Of a stretch of DNA of 64,000 nt, positions 8,303 through 16,297 are shown piece after piece; the stretch's first letter is position 1, and each line of letters opens with the position of its first letter. The DNA lies in NCBI RefSeq assembly GCF_024385465.1, contig NZ_JANFLS010000001.1, forward strand, positions 372,001 through 436,000. Direction: 5' to 3'. Made by a program: the position numbers and the translations under genes. This DNA comes from Arthrobacter sp. zg-Y844 (GTDB taxonomy: Bacteria > Actinomycetota > Actinomycetes > Actinomycetales > Micrococcaceae). The notes beneath the pieces are model-generated. The model saw only the letters and a list, made by a program, of their open reading frames with translations. It searched no databases and was not told the DNA's origin.

Positions 8303-9115
8303 TCAGGACCGGGAGAACTCGCTGGCTTCACGGACCTGCTCCGGTGTCGGCCGGACGCCGGTGTACAGCACGAACTGCTCCTCCGCCTGGATGGCAATGA
8401 CCTCCGCCCCGGTGATCACCGGTTTCCCGGCCGCTCGGGCGGCAGCGATCAGCGGGGTTTCCGCGGGCAGCGCCACGACGTCGAACACCACCCGGGCGGC
8501 AGCCACGGCGTCATCGCCGAAGGACTGAACGTCCTCGTCCTGCCCGGACATGCCCAGCGGGGTGACGTTGATGAGCAGGTCCGCCGTGGACGTGCCGGGC
8601 TCCGACCGCCAGGCGAAGTCGTAAAGATCGGCCAGCGCACGGCCGGCGGCTTCGTTGCGGGCAACCACTGTGACGTCGGAGAACCCCGCGTCCCGCAGCG
8701 CTGCGGCCACTGCCTTGGCCATGCCGCCGGATCCGCGCAGCAGCACCGAGTGCGTGGCCGGAACGCGGTGGTCCCGCAGCAGCCGGGCGATGGCCAGGTA
8801 GTCGGTGTTGTAGGCGGTGAGCACGCCGTCGTCGTTGACTATCGTGTTCACGGAATCGATGGCCTTCGCGGAGGGGTCCATCCGGTCCACGAGCGCAATC
8901 ACGTCCTCCTTGTACGGCATGGACACGGCGCAGCCGCGGATGGGGAGCCCGCGCACCCCGGCAATGGCCTGTGCCAGGTCAGCGGGGGCGAATGCCTTGT
9001 ACACGTAGTTCAGGCCCAGCTGGTCATAAAGGTAGTTGTGGAACCGCGTACCGATGTTGCTGGGACGTGCGGCCAGGGAAATGCACAGGGTCATGTCTTT
9101 GTTCAGGATCGGCAT
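8303..9115 (-). CDS. Shikimate 5-dehydrogenase-like protein (HI0607/SDH-L type)
   Basis: A 270-residue NAD(P)-dependent oxidoreductase of the shikimate dehydrogenase family. The substrate-binding part has RPSNIGTRFHNYLYDQLGL and IRGCAVSMPYKE, which correspond to the SVTxPxK region of AroE but in the wording of Haemophilus HI0607. The sequence then runs SVNTIVNDDG, the conserved NTD (AYNTDY), a nucleotide-binding loop LRGSGGMAKAV and the C-terminal EQFVLYTGVRP. HI0607-type proteins have poor activity on shikimate, so a housekeeping aroE role is doubtful and the true substrate is open. It is convergent with the methyltransferase gene and divergent from the ligase gene. Confidence 0.82.
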   Translation of the reverse strand: MPILNKDMTLCISLAARPSNIGTRFHNYLYDQLGLNYVYKAFAPADLAQAIAGVRGLPIRGCAVSMPYKEDVIALVDRMDPSAKAIDSVNTIVNDDGVLTAYNTDYLAIARLLRDHRVPATHSVLLRGSGGMAKAVAAALRDAGFSDVTVVARNEAAGRALADLYDFAWRSEPGTSTADLLINVTPLGMSGQDEDVQSFGDDAVAAARVVFDVVALPAETPLIAAARAAGKPVITGAEVIAIQAEEQFVLYTGVRPTPEQVREASEFSRS

Positions 9116-9272
9116 CCCCCTATTATGTCCGCGCCGGCCGCTGGCTTCGATTTCCCGGCGTGTTCGGGCCCTGGCCCGAAGCAGGCGCCTGCGGCTATAG
9201 GATTGGTACGGTTCTCAACGCAATGATGCGGGTCCGGGTACTTCAGTGGTAACGCATAAAGCAGGAGACAGT

Positions 9273-10418
9273 TTGGAAATCGAGTTCGCCAAGTCGGCCC
9301 AGTCAACATTGGGAGTCGAGTGGGAACTGGCCCTTGTGGACGGCACCACCGGAGATCTGGTCTCCGTGGCGGATGAGGTGCTGCGCGGCGTGAACGTCAA
9401 CGACCCCGCACTGCATGTTGATGACGAGCACCCGCACATCAAGCAGGAACTGCTGGAAAACACCGTTGAACTGGTGACCGGAATCTGCAGCACCGTCGCC
9501 GAGGCCAAGGCCGATCTTGCCCGTTCCCTCGCAGCGGTCCGGCAGGTAACCGATCCCATGGGCGTTGAACTGTTCTGCGCAGGGTCCCACCCGTTCAGCA
9601 CACCGCGTTCACAGCCGGTCACGGACAAGGAACGCTACGCCAAACTCATTGACCGGACCCAGTGGTGGGGCCAGCAGATGCTCATTTACGGGGTCCACGT
9701 CCATGTGGGACTGGACAGCCGGGACAAGGTGCTGCCCGTCCTGGACGGACTGGTGAACTACTTCCCGCATTTCCAGGCCCTGTCCGCGTCCTCCCCGTTC
9801 TGGTCCGGGGACGATACCGGCTACGCCTCCCAGCGCGCCCTGATGTTCCAGCAGCTGCCCACCGCCGGCCTGCCGTTCCAGTTCGGTTCCTGGACCGAGT
9901 ATGAATCCTATGTACAGGACATGTTCACCACCGGCGTCATCGATTCGATCAGTGAAATCCGGTGGGACATCCGGCCCGTTCCGGGTCTGGGCACCATTGA
10001 AATGCGGGTCTGCGACGGCTTGGCGGATATCCAGGACGTGGGTGCCATCGCCGCACTCACCCAGTGCCTGGTGCACGAGTTCTCCTCGATCATCGACGCC
10101 GGCGGCACCATCCCCACCATGCCGCCCTGGCACGTCCAGGAAAACAAGTGGCGTGCGGCCCGCTACGGCCTGGAAGCCATCGTGATCCTCGATGCCGAGG
10201 GCAACGAAAAGCTGGTCACCGACCACCTGCTCGAGGATGTCCTGCCCCGGCTGGCACCGATCGCCGCCGAACTGGGCTGCAGCGCCGAGCTGGCCGACGT
10301 CCGGACCATCATTGAGCGCGGCGCCGGGTACCAGCAGCAGCGCCGGGTGGCGGAGGAGAACGACGGCGACCTGCGCGCCGTCGTCTTCGACGGTATCCGC
10401 CGGCTGCGCGGCGCCTAA
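9273..10418 (+). CDS. Carboxylate-amine ligase, glutamate-cysteine ligase GCS2 family (YbdK type)
   Basis: ATP-dependent ligase of about 381 residues belonging to the GCS2 family, whose members join an amino acid to glutamate or another carboxylate. Landmarks are the GVEWELALVD motif at the N-terminus, HPHIKQELLENTVEL, the SAS-P-F-W segment (LSASSPFWSGDDTGYASQRALM) and the arginine/glutamate-rich EIRWDIRPVPGLGTIEMR. I chose the TTG at 9273 because AGGAGA lies six bases before it; a GTG at 9246 would add nine residues but has no ribosome-binding site. Micrococcaceae use mycothiol rather than glutathione, so true gamma-glutamylcysteine synthesis is not assured. Confidence 0.85.
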   Translation: MEIEFAKSAQSTLGVEWELALVDGTTGDLVSVADEVLRGVNVNDPALHVDDEHPHIKQELLENTVELVTGICSTVAEAKADLARSLAAVRQVTDPMGVELFCAGSHPFSTPRSQPVTDKERYAKLIDRTQWWGQQMLIYGVHVHVGLDSRDKVLPVLDGLVNYFPHFQALSASSPFWSGDDTGYASQRALMFQQLPTAGLPFQFGSWTEYESYVQDMFTTGVIDSISEIRWDIRPVPGLGTIEMRVCDGLADIQDVGAIAALTQCLVHEFSSIIDAGGTIPTMPPWHVQENKWRAARYGLEAIVILDAEGNEKLVTDHLLEDVLPRLAPIAAELGCSAELADVRTIIERGAGYQQQRRVAEENDGDLRAVVFDGIRRLRGA

Positions 10419-10430
10419 GCCGCACGCATG

Positions 10431-10466
10431 AGAAGGGCCCCGGCGGTATTCCGCCGGGGCCCTTCT
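10431..10466. terminator. Bidirectional terminator between ligase gene and tsaD
   Basis: Perfect 16-base inverted repeat (AGAAGGGCCCCGGCGG and its complement) around a TATT loop, lying between the convergent ligase and tsaD genes. Read on either strand it gives a very stable hairpin with A-rich and T-containing flanks. Confidence 0.85.
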
Positions 10467-10496
10467 GCGTTGCACCGGAGCCAGCAGCCGTGCGGT

Positions 10497-11579
10497 CTAG
10501 GCCCGGGCCGCTGCCACGTGGACGCTGGTGACCGGCAGTGACGGGTCCGTGCCGAAGCCGATCCCCGAGGGTTCGCCGCCTGCCATAACCACCTGCGCGC
10601 CCAGCGCGGCCACCATGGCGCCGTTGTCGGTGCACAGGGAGATCGGCGGGACCCGCAGTTTGATGCCCGCCGCGGCGCAGCGCTCCTCGGTCAGGGCGCG
10701 CAGCCGCGAGTTGGCTGCCACTCCCCCGCCCAGGAGCAGGTTGGTAATACCGTGCTCCGTGCAGGCCAGCACCGCCTTGGCCGTAATCACGTCCACCACG
10801 GCTTCCTGGAAGGACGCAGCGATGTCCGCCACCGGAAGGTCCTGGCCGGCTGCCTCATACTGCTCCACGCAGCGGGCCACGGCCGTCTTGAGTCCGGAGA
10901 AGGACCAGTCGTAGCGGTGCGGTCCCGGCACTTCGGCGGTGCCCATGTACTTGGGCTGGGTCAGGCCGCGCGGGAAGCGGATGGCTTTCGGGTTGCCTTC
11001 CCTCGCCAGCCGGTCGATGGCCGGTCCGCCGGGGTAGCCCAGCCCGAGGATGCGTGCCACCTTGTCGTAGGCCTCACCCGCGGCGTCGTCGATGGTGGAG
11101 CCGAGCAGCTCCACGTCGCTCGTGAGGTCGGCTACGCGCAGGATCTCGGTATGCCCGCCGGAGACCAGCAGCGCCCCGAGGTTTTCCGGCAGGGCGCCGC
11201 CGTCGAGCACGCCCACGCCCACGTGTGCCACCAGGTGGTTGATGGCGTAGAGCGGCTTGCCCGTGGCCAGGGCCAGTGCCTTCGCGGCGCTGACCCCCAC
11301 CATCAATGCCCCCGAGAGGCCCGGGCCGGAGGTGACGGCAATGGCGTCGAGGTCGGCGAGCGTCACGCCCGCTTCGGCCAGGGCCGCCTGCAGCGCCGGG
11401 ACCATTGCGTCCAGGTGCGCCCGGGAGGCGATCTCGGGAATGACGCCGCCGAACCGCACGTGTTCCTCCATCGAGGAGGAAACCGTGTTGGTCAGCAGGT
11501 CGGTCCCCCGAACGATTCCGATTCCGGTTTCGTCGCAGGAGGATTCGATGCCAAGCACCAGGGGGTCGGTGCGGTTCAT
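10497..11579 (-). CDS. tsaD: tRNA N6-threonylcarbamoyladenosine transferase TsaD
   Basis: Transfers the threonylcarbamoyl group to adenosine 37 of ANN-decoding tRNAs. The 360-residue protein has the ASKHA-type start [13 protein letters not shown], the iron/metal-binding histidines in INHLVAHV, the glycine-rich [24 protein letters not shown], and the C-terminal [12 protein letters not shown] with its metal-binding aspartate. The start overlaps the rimI stop by four bases. It is the last gene of a run containing tsaE, tsaB and rimI, so the t6A apparatus is nearly complete here; TsaC/Sua5 is not in the window. A strong hairpin follows at 10431-10466. Confidence 0.95.
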   Translation of the reverse strand: MNRTDPLVLGIESSCDETGIGIVRGTDLLTNTVSSSMEEHVRFGGVIPEIASRAHLDAMVPALQAALAEAGVTLADLDAIAVTSGPGLSGALMVGVSAAKALALATGKPLYAINHLVAHVGVGVLDGGALPENLGALLVSGGHTEILRVADLTSDVELLGSTIDDAAGEAYDKVARILGLGYPGGPAIDRLAREGNPKAIRFPRGLTQPKYMGTAEVPGPHRYDWSFSGLKTAVARCVEQYEAAGQDLPVADIAASFQEAVVDVITAKAVLACTEHGITNLLLGGGVAANSRLRALTEERCAAAGIKLRVPPISLCTDNGAMVAALGAQVVMAGGEPSGIGFGTDPSLPVTSVHVAAARA

Positions 11580-12094
11580 TTACTGTCCTTTGTTTCTGTT
11601 GCAGTCCCGGCCGGCGCCGGAGCGCCGGACCAGCCGGCCAGGGGCAGGCGCATGATCAGTGCGGAGGCGCCGTCGCGGTAATAGCGCGGCCGGACGTGGA
11701 TCTGTTCGAAGCCGAACCAGCGGTACAGGCGCTGGGCCCGCGGGTTGTCGTCGCGCACTTCCAGGAGCACGTCCTCGGCGCCGCGCTCCTTCGCTTCGTC
11801 CACCAGGGTGGTGAGCAGCCGGGAGCCGATGCCGGCTCCTTCGCTTTCGGGTACGACGGCGATGGTCTGGACGTCCGCGATCGGCAGTACGCACATCAGG
11901 CCGGCATAACCGAGGACGGTTCCGGCCGGGTCCACCGCCACGTAGTAGGACCGCGTGGACGTCTGGGCGAGTTCGTCGTGGAACATCTGCAGCGGCCACG
12001 CGTCAACGGGAAACAGCCGGCGTTCCAGTGCATCGACGGCGGGTATGTCGTCGGTGTCCATGCGTCGGATCCGCACGGTTTCCGCGGCGATCAC
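11576..12094 (-). CDS. rimI: Ribosomal protein S18-alanine N-acetyltransferase RimI
   Basis: GNAT-family acetyltransferase of 172 residues expected to acetylate the N-terminal alanine of ribosomal protein S18. The acetyl-CoA site is [17 protein letters not shown], followed by [24 protein letters not shown] and [14 protein letters not shown], the typical RimI C-terminal wording. It overlaps tsaB by four bases before it and tsaD by four bases after it. The last 20 or so residues ([17 protein letters not shown]) are a variable tail. In other bacteria RimI is also encoded beside tsaB and tsaD. Confidence 0.9.
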   Translation of the reverse strand: MIAAETVRIRRMDTDDIPAVDALERRLFPVDAWPLQMFHDELAQTSTRSYYVAVDPAGTVLGYAGLMCVLPIADVQTIAVVPESEGAGIGSRLLTTLVDEAKERGAEDVLLEVRDDNPRAQRLYRWFGFEQIHVRPRYYRDGASALIMRLPLAGWSGAPAPAGTATETKDSK

Positions 12095-12759
12095 AGGGCG
12101 CGCTTCCGCGGGCCGGGGACCTTGGCGTCGGACTCGCGCAGGTACAGCGGGGTGCTGGGCAGCAGCGGCAGTCCGCGGACCAGGCGGACGACGGCGGTGC
12201 GTCCCAGGGCCGCGGCGGTGGGCTGCGCGTCGGCGAAACCCTCCACGGCGTGCAGGGTGTCCGGGTACAGGCCGGCTCCTGCCCCGTACACGGGCAGCGC
12301 GGGAACCCCGCCGGGGTCCGAGACGTGCGGGCCGTCCAACAATTCCGGTGTGCCGCCTGTGCTGCGGTAGGCCGCCCAGTAAACCTCTTTGCGCCGGGCA
12401 TCGGTGGCCACGGCGAATTCGTCAATGCCCAGGCGCCAGGCGTCCAGGGCGGCGTCCACCGCAATGGCGTCGAGGCTCATGACCCCGTGCAGCGGCTTGT
12501 CCCAGGCGAAGGCGAGGGTCCGGGCCGTGGCGATTCCGGCACGCAGGCCCGTGAAAGGGCCTGGGCCCACCCCTACGACCACTGCATCCAGGTCCTGCCC
12601 GGTTATCCCTGCGTCGGCCAGCAGGCCGGCGATTCCGGGGGCAAGGACTTCGGCGTGGGAGCGGGTGTCTTCGGTGGCGAAGGACGCCAGGATCTCTCCC
12701 TCCCCGTTGAGCAGTGCCGCACTGGCGATGGCGGAGGTATCAATGGAGAGAATCAGCAC
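12091..12759 (-). CDS. tsaB: t6A synthesis partner protein TsaB
   Basis: Non-catalytic partner that binds TsaD and helps form threonylcarbamoyladenosine at position 37 of tRNA. Family signatures are LILSIDTSAIASAAL at the N-terminus and VGVGPGPFTGLRAGIATARTLAF near residue 70. The start is a GTG at 12759, preceded by AGGAACC; an ATG eight codons upstream at 12783 has no ribosome-binding site. The 222-residue product overlaps rimI by four bases and follows tsaE after 57 bases. The C-terminal portion is less conserved, as usual for this family. Confidence 0.92.
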   Translation of the reverse strand: MLILSIDTSAIASAALLNGEGEILASFATEDTRSHAEVLAPGIAGLLADAGITGQDLDAVVVGVGPGPFTGLRAGIATARTLAFAWDKPLHGVMSLDAIAVDAALDAWRLGIDEFAVATDARRKEVYWAAYRSTGGTPELLDGPHVSDPGGVPALPVYGAGAGLYPDTLHAVEGFADAQPTAAALGRTAVVRLVRGLPLLPSTPLYLRESDAKVPGPRKRAL

Positions 12760-12816
12760 GGTTCCTATTCTACGGCGCGGCACGTATGGCCGTTTCCGGG
12801 CAGTTGCCGCGGGCGT

Positions 12817-13341
12817 TCAGCCCAGGTCCGGCGCCTGCTGCCAGCGCGGACCGAATCCCGCCAGCCGGATGGTGCGCTCTTCGTCGGTGTCCTCGTCGGA
12901 GTAGTCCGTGGCCGGGGCTCCCGGAGCGTCACCGCCCACGGCGCGGACCAGGGTGATCTCCAGCCGGCTGTCGGACAGGTGCTCCACCAGCCCCCGGCCC
13001 CACTCGACCACGGTGACCGAGCGGTCCATTGAGGCTTCGAGGTCGATGTCGTCCACCTCTCCCTCAGAGCCCAGCCGGTACGCATCCACATGGACCAGGT
13101 CCGGTCCGTCCCCCAGGCTCGGGTGTTCACGGACCAGAACGAAGGTGGGCGAAATGATGCCGGGCCGCACCCCGAGCCCGGCGCCAAGCCCCTGGGTGAA
13201 GGTGGTTTTCCCCGCACCCAGTTCACCGGTGAGCAGCAGCAGGTCCCCGCGGCGCAGGACACGGCCGAGGCGTTCGGCGAGCGCCTGGGTCTCTTCGGCC
13301 CCGTTGGTCCGGAATTCAGCTTCCCAAGCAGGTTCCTGCAT
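12817..13341 (-). CDS. tsaE: t6A synthesis ATPase TsaE
   Basis: P-loop ATPase of 174 residues that completes the TsaBDE complex. The Walker A motif LTGELGAGKTTFTQGLG starts near residue 38, followed by SPTFVLVREH, VHVDAYRL and VVEWGRG, the conserved order for TsaE. The ATG shares a base with the alr stop (TGATG at 13339-13343), which fixes the start and shows coupling to alr; the longer frame to 13524 is inside alr and rejected. A short acidic insert (TDYSDEDTDEERT) near the C-terminus is a lineage feature. Confidence 0.93.
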   Translation of the reverse strand: MQEPAWEAEFRTNGAEETQALAERLGRVLRRGDLLLLTGELGAGKTTFTQGLGAGLGVRPGIISPTFVLVREHPSLGDGPDLVHVDAYRLGSEGEVDDIDLEASMDRSVTVVEWGRGLVEHLSDSRLEITLVRAVGGDAPGAPATDYSDEDTDEERTIRLAGFGPRWQQAPDLG

Positions 13342-14591
13342 CACTTGGCCTGTACCGCCTGTGCCTGTTCGCCTTCTGCCGCCGGAGCTCCGGGCGCGGC
13401 TTCCAAGGCGATGGGCGGGGCGGGTACGTCTTTGTCCGCCGCGGTGTCCACATAGACGCGCGGAACCCGGCCGCCGATCCGGGAAATGATCTCGTAATTG
13501 ATGCTCCCGGCCGCTGACGCCCATTCATCGACGCTCGGCTGGCCCTCGCCGCCGAAGAGGACGGCTTCCCGGCCCTCGAAGGAATCCGGGGTGCCGGCAA
13601 TGCCGGTCCGATGCAGGTCAATCACCATCTGGTCCATGGCCACTCGTCCCACCACCGGGTACGTCTGTCCGTCTATCAGGACGGGGCCGCCGGTGGCAAC
13701 CCGCGGAATGCCGTCGGCATAGCCCAACGGCACCAGTGCCAGTGTGGTCGGCTCCTTGGTGCGGTAGTGCAGCCCGTAGGAGACTCCCTGGCCGGCCGGG
13801 ACTTCCTTGCACGCAGCGACAGTGGTCTTCAGGCTCATCGCCGGGCGCAGCCCCAGCTCCGCCGAGGTCTGCCCGGCGAACGGCGACAGCCCGTACATAC
13901 CCAGCCCGATGCGGACCAGGTCGAAGTGGGCATCCGGGCGGGACAGTGCACCCGGGGTATTGGCGATGTGCCGCACTTCGCGGTCCACTCCGGCGTCTTC
14001 GGCCACGGCGACCGCCTCGCGGAACTTCCGCAGCTGCTCATCGGTTTCCGGACGGTGGGGTTCGTCAGCGACGGCGAAGTGGGAGAAGATCCCGACCACG
14101 CGCAGCAGGCCCTCTTCCTGATAGGCCAGGGCCCGGCCGACGAAGGCTTCCCAGAGATCCTCCGGGCAGCCGTTGCGGCCCAGCCCCGTATCTATCTTCA
14201 AGTGCACCCGGGCCGGCATTTCCAACTCCCGGGCAGCCCCGACCACGGCGTCCAGATCCCAGCCGGAGACCCCAAGATCCACGTTGGCCCGGATCGCTTC
14301 ACCGAATTCGGCGTCCCGCGTGTGCAGCCAGGCAAGGACCGGTTCGGCGATGCCTGCGGCCCGAAGCGCCAGCGCTTCACTGATGTGCGCCACGCCCAAC
14401 CAGGCCGCGCCGGCCTGGATTGCCGCACGCGCAGTCTCGACCGCACCGTGGCCGTAGGCGTCCGCCTTCACCACGGCCATAACCCGCGCGGGGCTGACAA
14501 TGTGGGAGAGGTGGCGGACATTGTGCCGGATGGCAGCGAGGTCGATTATGGCAGCACGTTCGGACGGAGGCCGGAATTCAGGGTAGTTCAC
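13341..14591 (-). CDS. alr: Alanine racemase
   Basis: PLP enzyme that interconverts L- and D-alanine for peptidoglycan. The 416-residue protein carries the PLP lysine in VMAVVKADAYGHGAVETA near residue 42, the fold-type III barrel, FSHFAVADEPH, HIANTPGALSRPDAHFDLVRIGLGMYG, and the second catalytic tyrosine in VSYGLHYRTKEPTTLALVPLGYADG. A 30-residue Ala/Pro/Glu tail follows the normal end. It overlaps the GNAT gene by four bases upstream and tsaE by one base downstream. The alr-tsaE-tsaB-rimI-tsaD order is common in actinobacteria. Confidence 0.96.
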   Translation of the reverse strand: MNYPEFRPPSERAAIIDLAAIRHNVRHLSHIVSPARVMAVVKADAYGHGAVETARAAIQAGAAWLGVAHISEALALRAAGIAEPVLAWLHTRDAEFGEAIRANVDLGVSGWDLDAVVGAARELEMPARVHLKIDTGLGRNGCPEDLWEAFVGRALAYQEEGLLRVVGIFSHFAVADEPHRPETDEQLRKFREAVAVAEDAGVDREVRHIANTPGALSRPDAHFDLVRIGLGMYGLSPFAGQTSAELGLRPAMSLKTTVAACKEVPAGQGVSYGLHYRTKEPTTLALVPLGYADGIPRVATGGPVLIDGQTYPVVGRVAMDQMVIDLHRTGIAGTPDSFEGREAVLFGGEGQPSVDEWASAAGSINYEIISRIGGRVPRVYVDTAADKDVPAPPIALEAAPGAPAAEGEQAQAVQAK

Positions 14592-15112
14592 GTACCCATT
14601 CTTTCACTCCCGTCCACGTCCAGGGTCCGGTGCATGATGTGCAGGCCGGTCAGCCCCGTGGCGGGATGCCGGAAGGCTTCGGGCACGGTGGCGAGGATCG
14701 AGAAGCCGAGGGACTGCCACAGCGCCACCGCCCGGGTGTTGGTTTCCACCACGGCGTTGAACTGCATGGACCGGTAGCCGCGGCGGGCGGCCTCGGCCAG
14801 CACATGCTCGCCGAGAGCCCGTGCAACCCCCTGGCCGCTGAACTCCGAGGCGGTCATGAACGAGGCATTGGCGACGTGGCTGCCGTTGCCGGACTTGTTG
14901 GGGTGCAGCTGCGCGGTCCCGGCCGCCTTTCCATCCTTCAGGGCTACGAACACCACCGTGGGAGCAGGCTCCAGCCACAACAGCCGGGCCTGCTCCCCAG
15001 TGGTGCCGGTGTCCCAGCAGTAGGTTTCTCCGGCACGCACGATGGGTTCCATCAGGTTCCAGATGGCCGGCCAGTCACCGGGCCGGGCCTCCCGGATGGT
15101 CAGTGCATCCAT
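14588..15112 (-). CDS. GNAT-family N-acetyltransferase
   Basis: Acetyltransferase of 174 residues with a standard GNAT fold. The start TIREARPGDWPAIWNLMEPIVRAGETYCWDTG is followed by the acetyl-CoA loop ASEFSGQGVARALGEHVL (a weakened QxxGxG/A) and by AVVETNTRAVALWQSLGFSILATVPEAFRHP. The RAGETY segment recalls phosphinothricin/amino-acid acetyltransferases, but the substrate is not known. The start codon immediately follows the stop of the aldo/keto reductase gene with no gap, and its stop overlaps alr by four bases. Confidence 0.82.
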   Translation of the reverse strand: MDALTIREARPGDWPAIWNLMEPIVRAGETYCWDTGTTGEQARLLWLEPAPTVVFVALKDGKAAGTAQLHPNKSGNGSHVANASFMTASEFSGQGVARALGEHVLAEAARRGYRSMQFNAVVETNTRAVALWQSLGFSILATVPEAFRHPATGLTGLHIMHRTLDVDGSERMGT

Positions 15113-16168
15113 TTACGCGTCGAGGGCTGCTGCCCACAGATTGATCTTGGAATCGACCGCAAATTCGTCGATCCTGCGCAGCTCGTCCGCGGAGAAGTCC
15201 AGGTTGTTCACCGCAGCCAGCGAGTCTTCCAACTGCTTCACGCTGGAAGCGCCGACAAGGGCGGAGGTGATGGGTGCGCTGTCTGCCCGGCTGCGCAGCA
15301 CCCAGGCGATGGCCATCTGGGCCAGGCTCTGGACGCGGGATTCGGCAATGCCGTTGAGCCCCCGCACGCGTTCCAGGTTTTCCTCCGAAAGCTGGGACTG
15401 GTCCAGGGACTTACCGGCAGCAGCGCGGGAGTCCTCCGGCACACCGTTGAGGTATTTGTTGGTGAGCAGCCCCTGGGCGAGCGGCGAGAAGGCAATGGAT
15501 CCTGCGCCTACTTCGTCCAGGGCCGTGAACAGGTTGGGTTCGCCGTCCTCCACCCAGCGGTTGAGCATGGAATAGGAGGGCTGGTGGATCAGCAGCGGGG
15601 TGCCCATTTCACGCAGGATCCGGGCGGCTTCGATGGTCTTTTCCGGCGAGTAGGAGGAGATGCCTGCGTAGAGGGCCCGGCCGGACCGTACTGCCGTGTC
15701 CAGGGCGCCCATGGTTTCCTCCAGGGGCGTTTCGGGGTCAGGGCGGTGGCTGTAGAAAATGTCCACGTAATCCAGGCCCATGCGTTCCAGGGACTGGTCC
15801 AGGGAGGAGAGCAGGTACTTGCGGGAACCCCAGTTGCCGTACGGTCCCGGCCACATGTCGTAGCCGGCCTTGCTGGAGATCACCAGCTGGTCGCGGTACG
15901 GGCGGAAATCGTCCCGGAAGTGCCGGCCGAAGTTGGTTTCGGCGGAGCCGTAGGGCGGCCCGTAGTTATTCGCCAGGTCAAAGTGGGTGACGCCAAGGTC
16001 GAAGGCACGCCGCAGGATGGCCCGCTGGGTTTCAAAGGGCTTGTCATCGCCAAAGTTGTGCCACAGTCCCAGCGAGACCGCCGGAAGCTGGAGTCCGCTC
16101 TGTCCGACGCGTCGGTAGGGCATGGATTCATATCGGTTGTCAGCAGCAACATAAGTCATGGGCACCAT
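15113..16168 (-). CDS. Aldo/keto reductase, YghZ (L-glyceraldehyde 3-phosphate reductase) type
   Basis: NADPH-dependent reductase of 351 residues, close in wording to E. coli YghZ (YRRVGQSGLQLPAVSLGLWHNFGDD). The catalytic tetrad is visible: Asp and Tyr in HFDLANNYGPPYGSAETNFG, Lys in LVISSKAGYDM and His in VDIFYSHRPDPETP. The NADPH-binding end is present (QMAIAWVLRSRADSAPITSALVGAS). YghZ-type enzymes reduce L-GAP and methylglyoxal, so detoxification is the likely role. ATG at 16159 (MTYVAADNRYES) is an equally possible start; neither has a strong ribosome-binding site. Confidence 0.87.
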   Translation of the reverse strand: MVPMTYVAADNRYESMPYRRVGQSGLQLPAVSLGLWHNFGDDKPFETQRAILRRAFDLGVTHFDLANNYGPPYGSAETNFGRHFRDDFRPYRDQLVISSKAGYDMWPGPYGNWGSRKYLLSSLDQSLERMGLDYVDIFYSHRPDPETPLEETMGALDTAVRSGRALYAGISSYSPEKTIEAARILREMGTPLLIHQPSYSMLNRWVEDGEPNLFTALDEVGAGSIAFSPLAQGLLTNKYLNGVPEDSRAAAGKSLDQSQLSEENLERVRGLNGIAESRVQSLAQMAIAWVLRSRADSAPITSALVGASSVKQLEDSLAAVNNLDFSADELRRIDEFAVDSKINLWAAALDA

Positions 16169-16232
16169 ACTGCCACTGTTACCGGGCTCACGCCGCGCGG
16201 CGTTGGTCCGGCGTCGGGACCTGGGTTAACCC

Positions 16233-16282
16233 GCTGCAGCCGGCACCCGGCAGGAAAAGTACCTGCGGGTGCCAGCTGCAGC
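16233..16282 (-). terminator. Terminator after the treXYZ genes
   Basis: Imperfect 21-base inverted repeat starting GCTGCAGCCGGCACCCG, with one wobble pair and a one-base bulge, around a seven-base AAAAGTA loop. It lies 16 bases beyond the treZ stop codon in the direction of transcription and separates the trehalose genes from the aldo/keto reductase gene. Confidence 0.65.
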
Positions 16283-16297
16283 TGGATGCCGGTGTTG

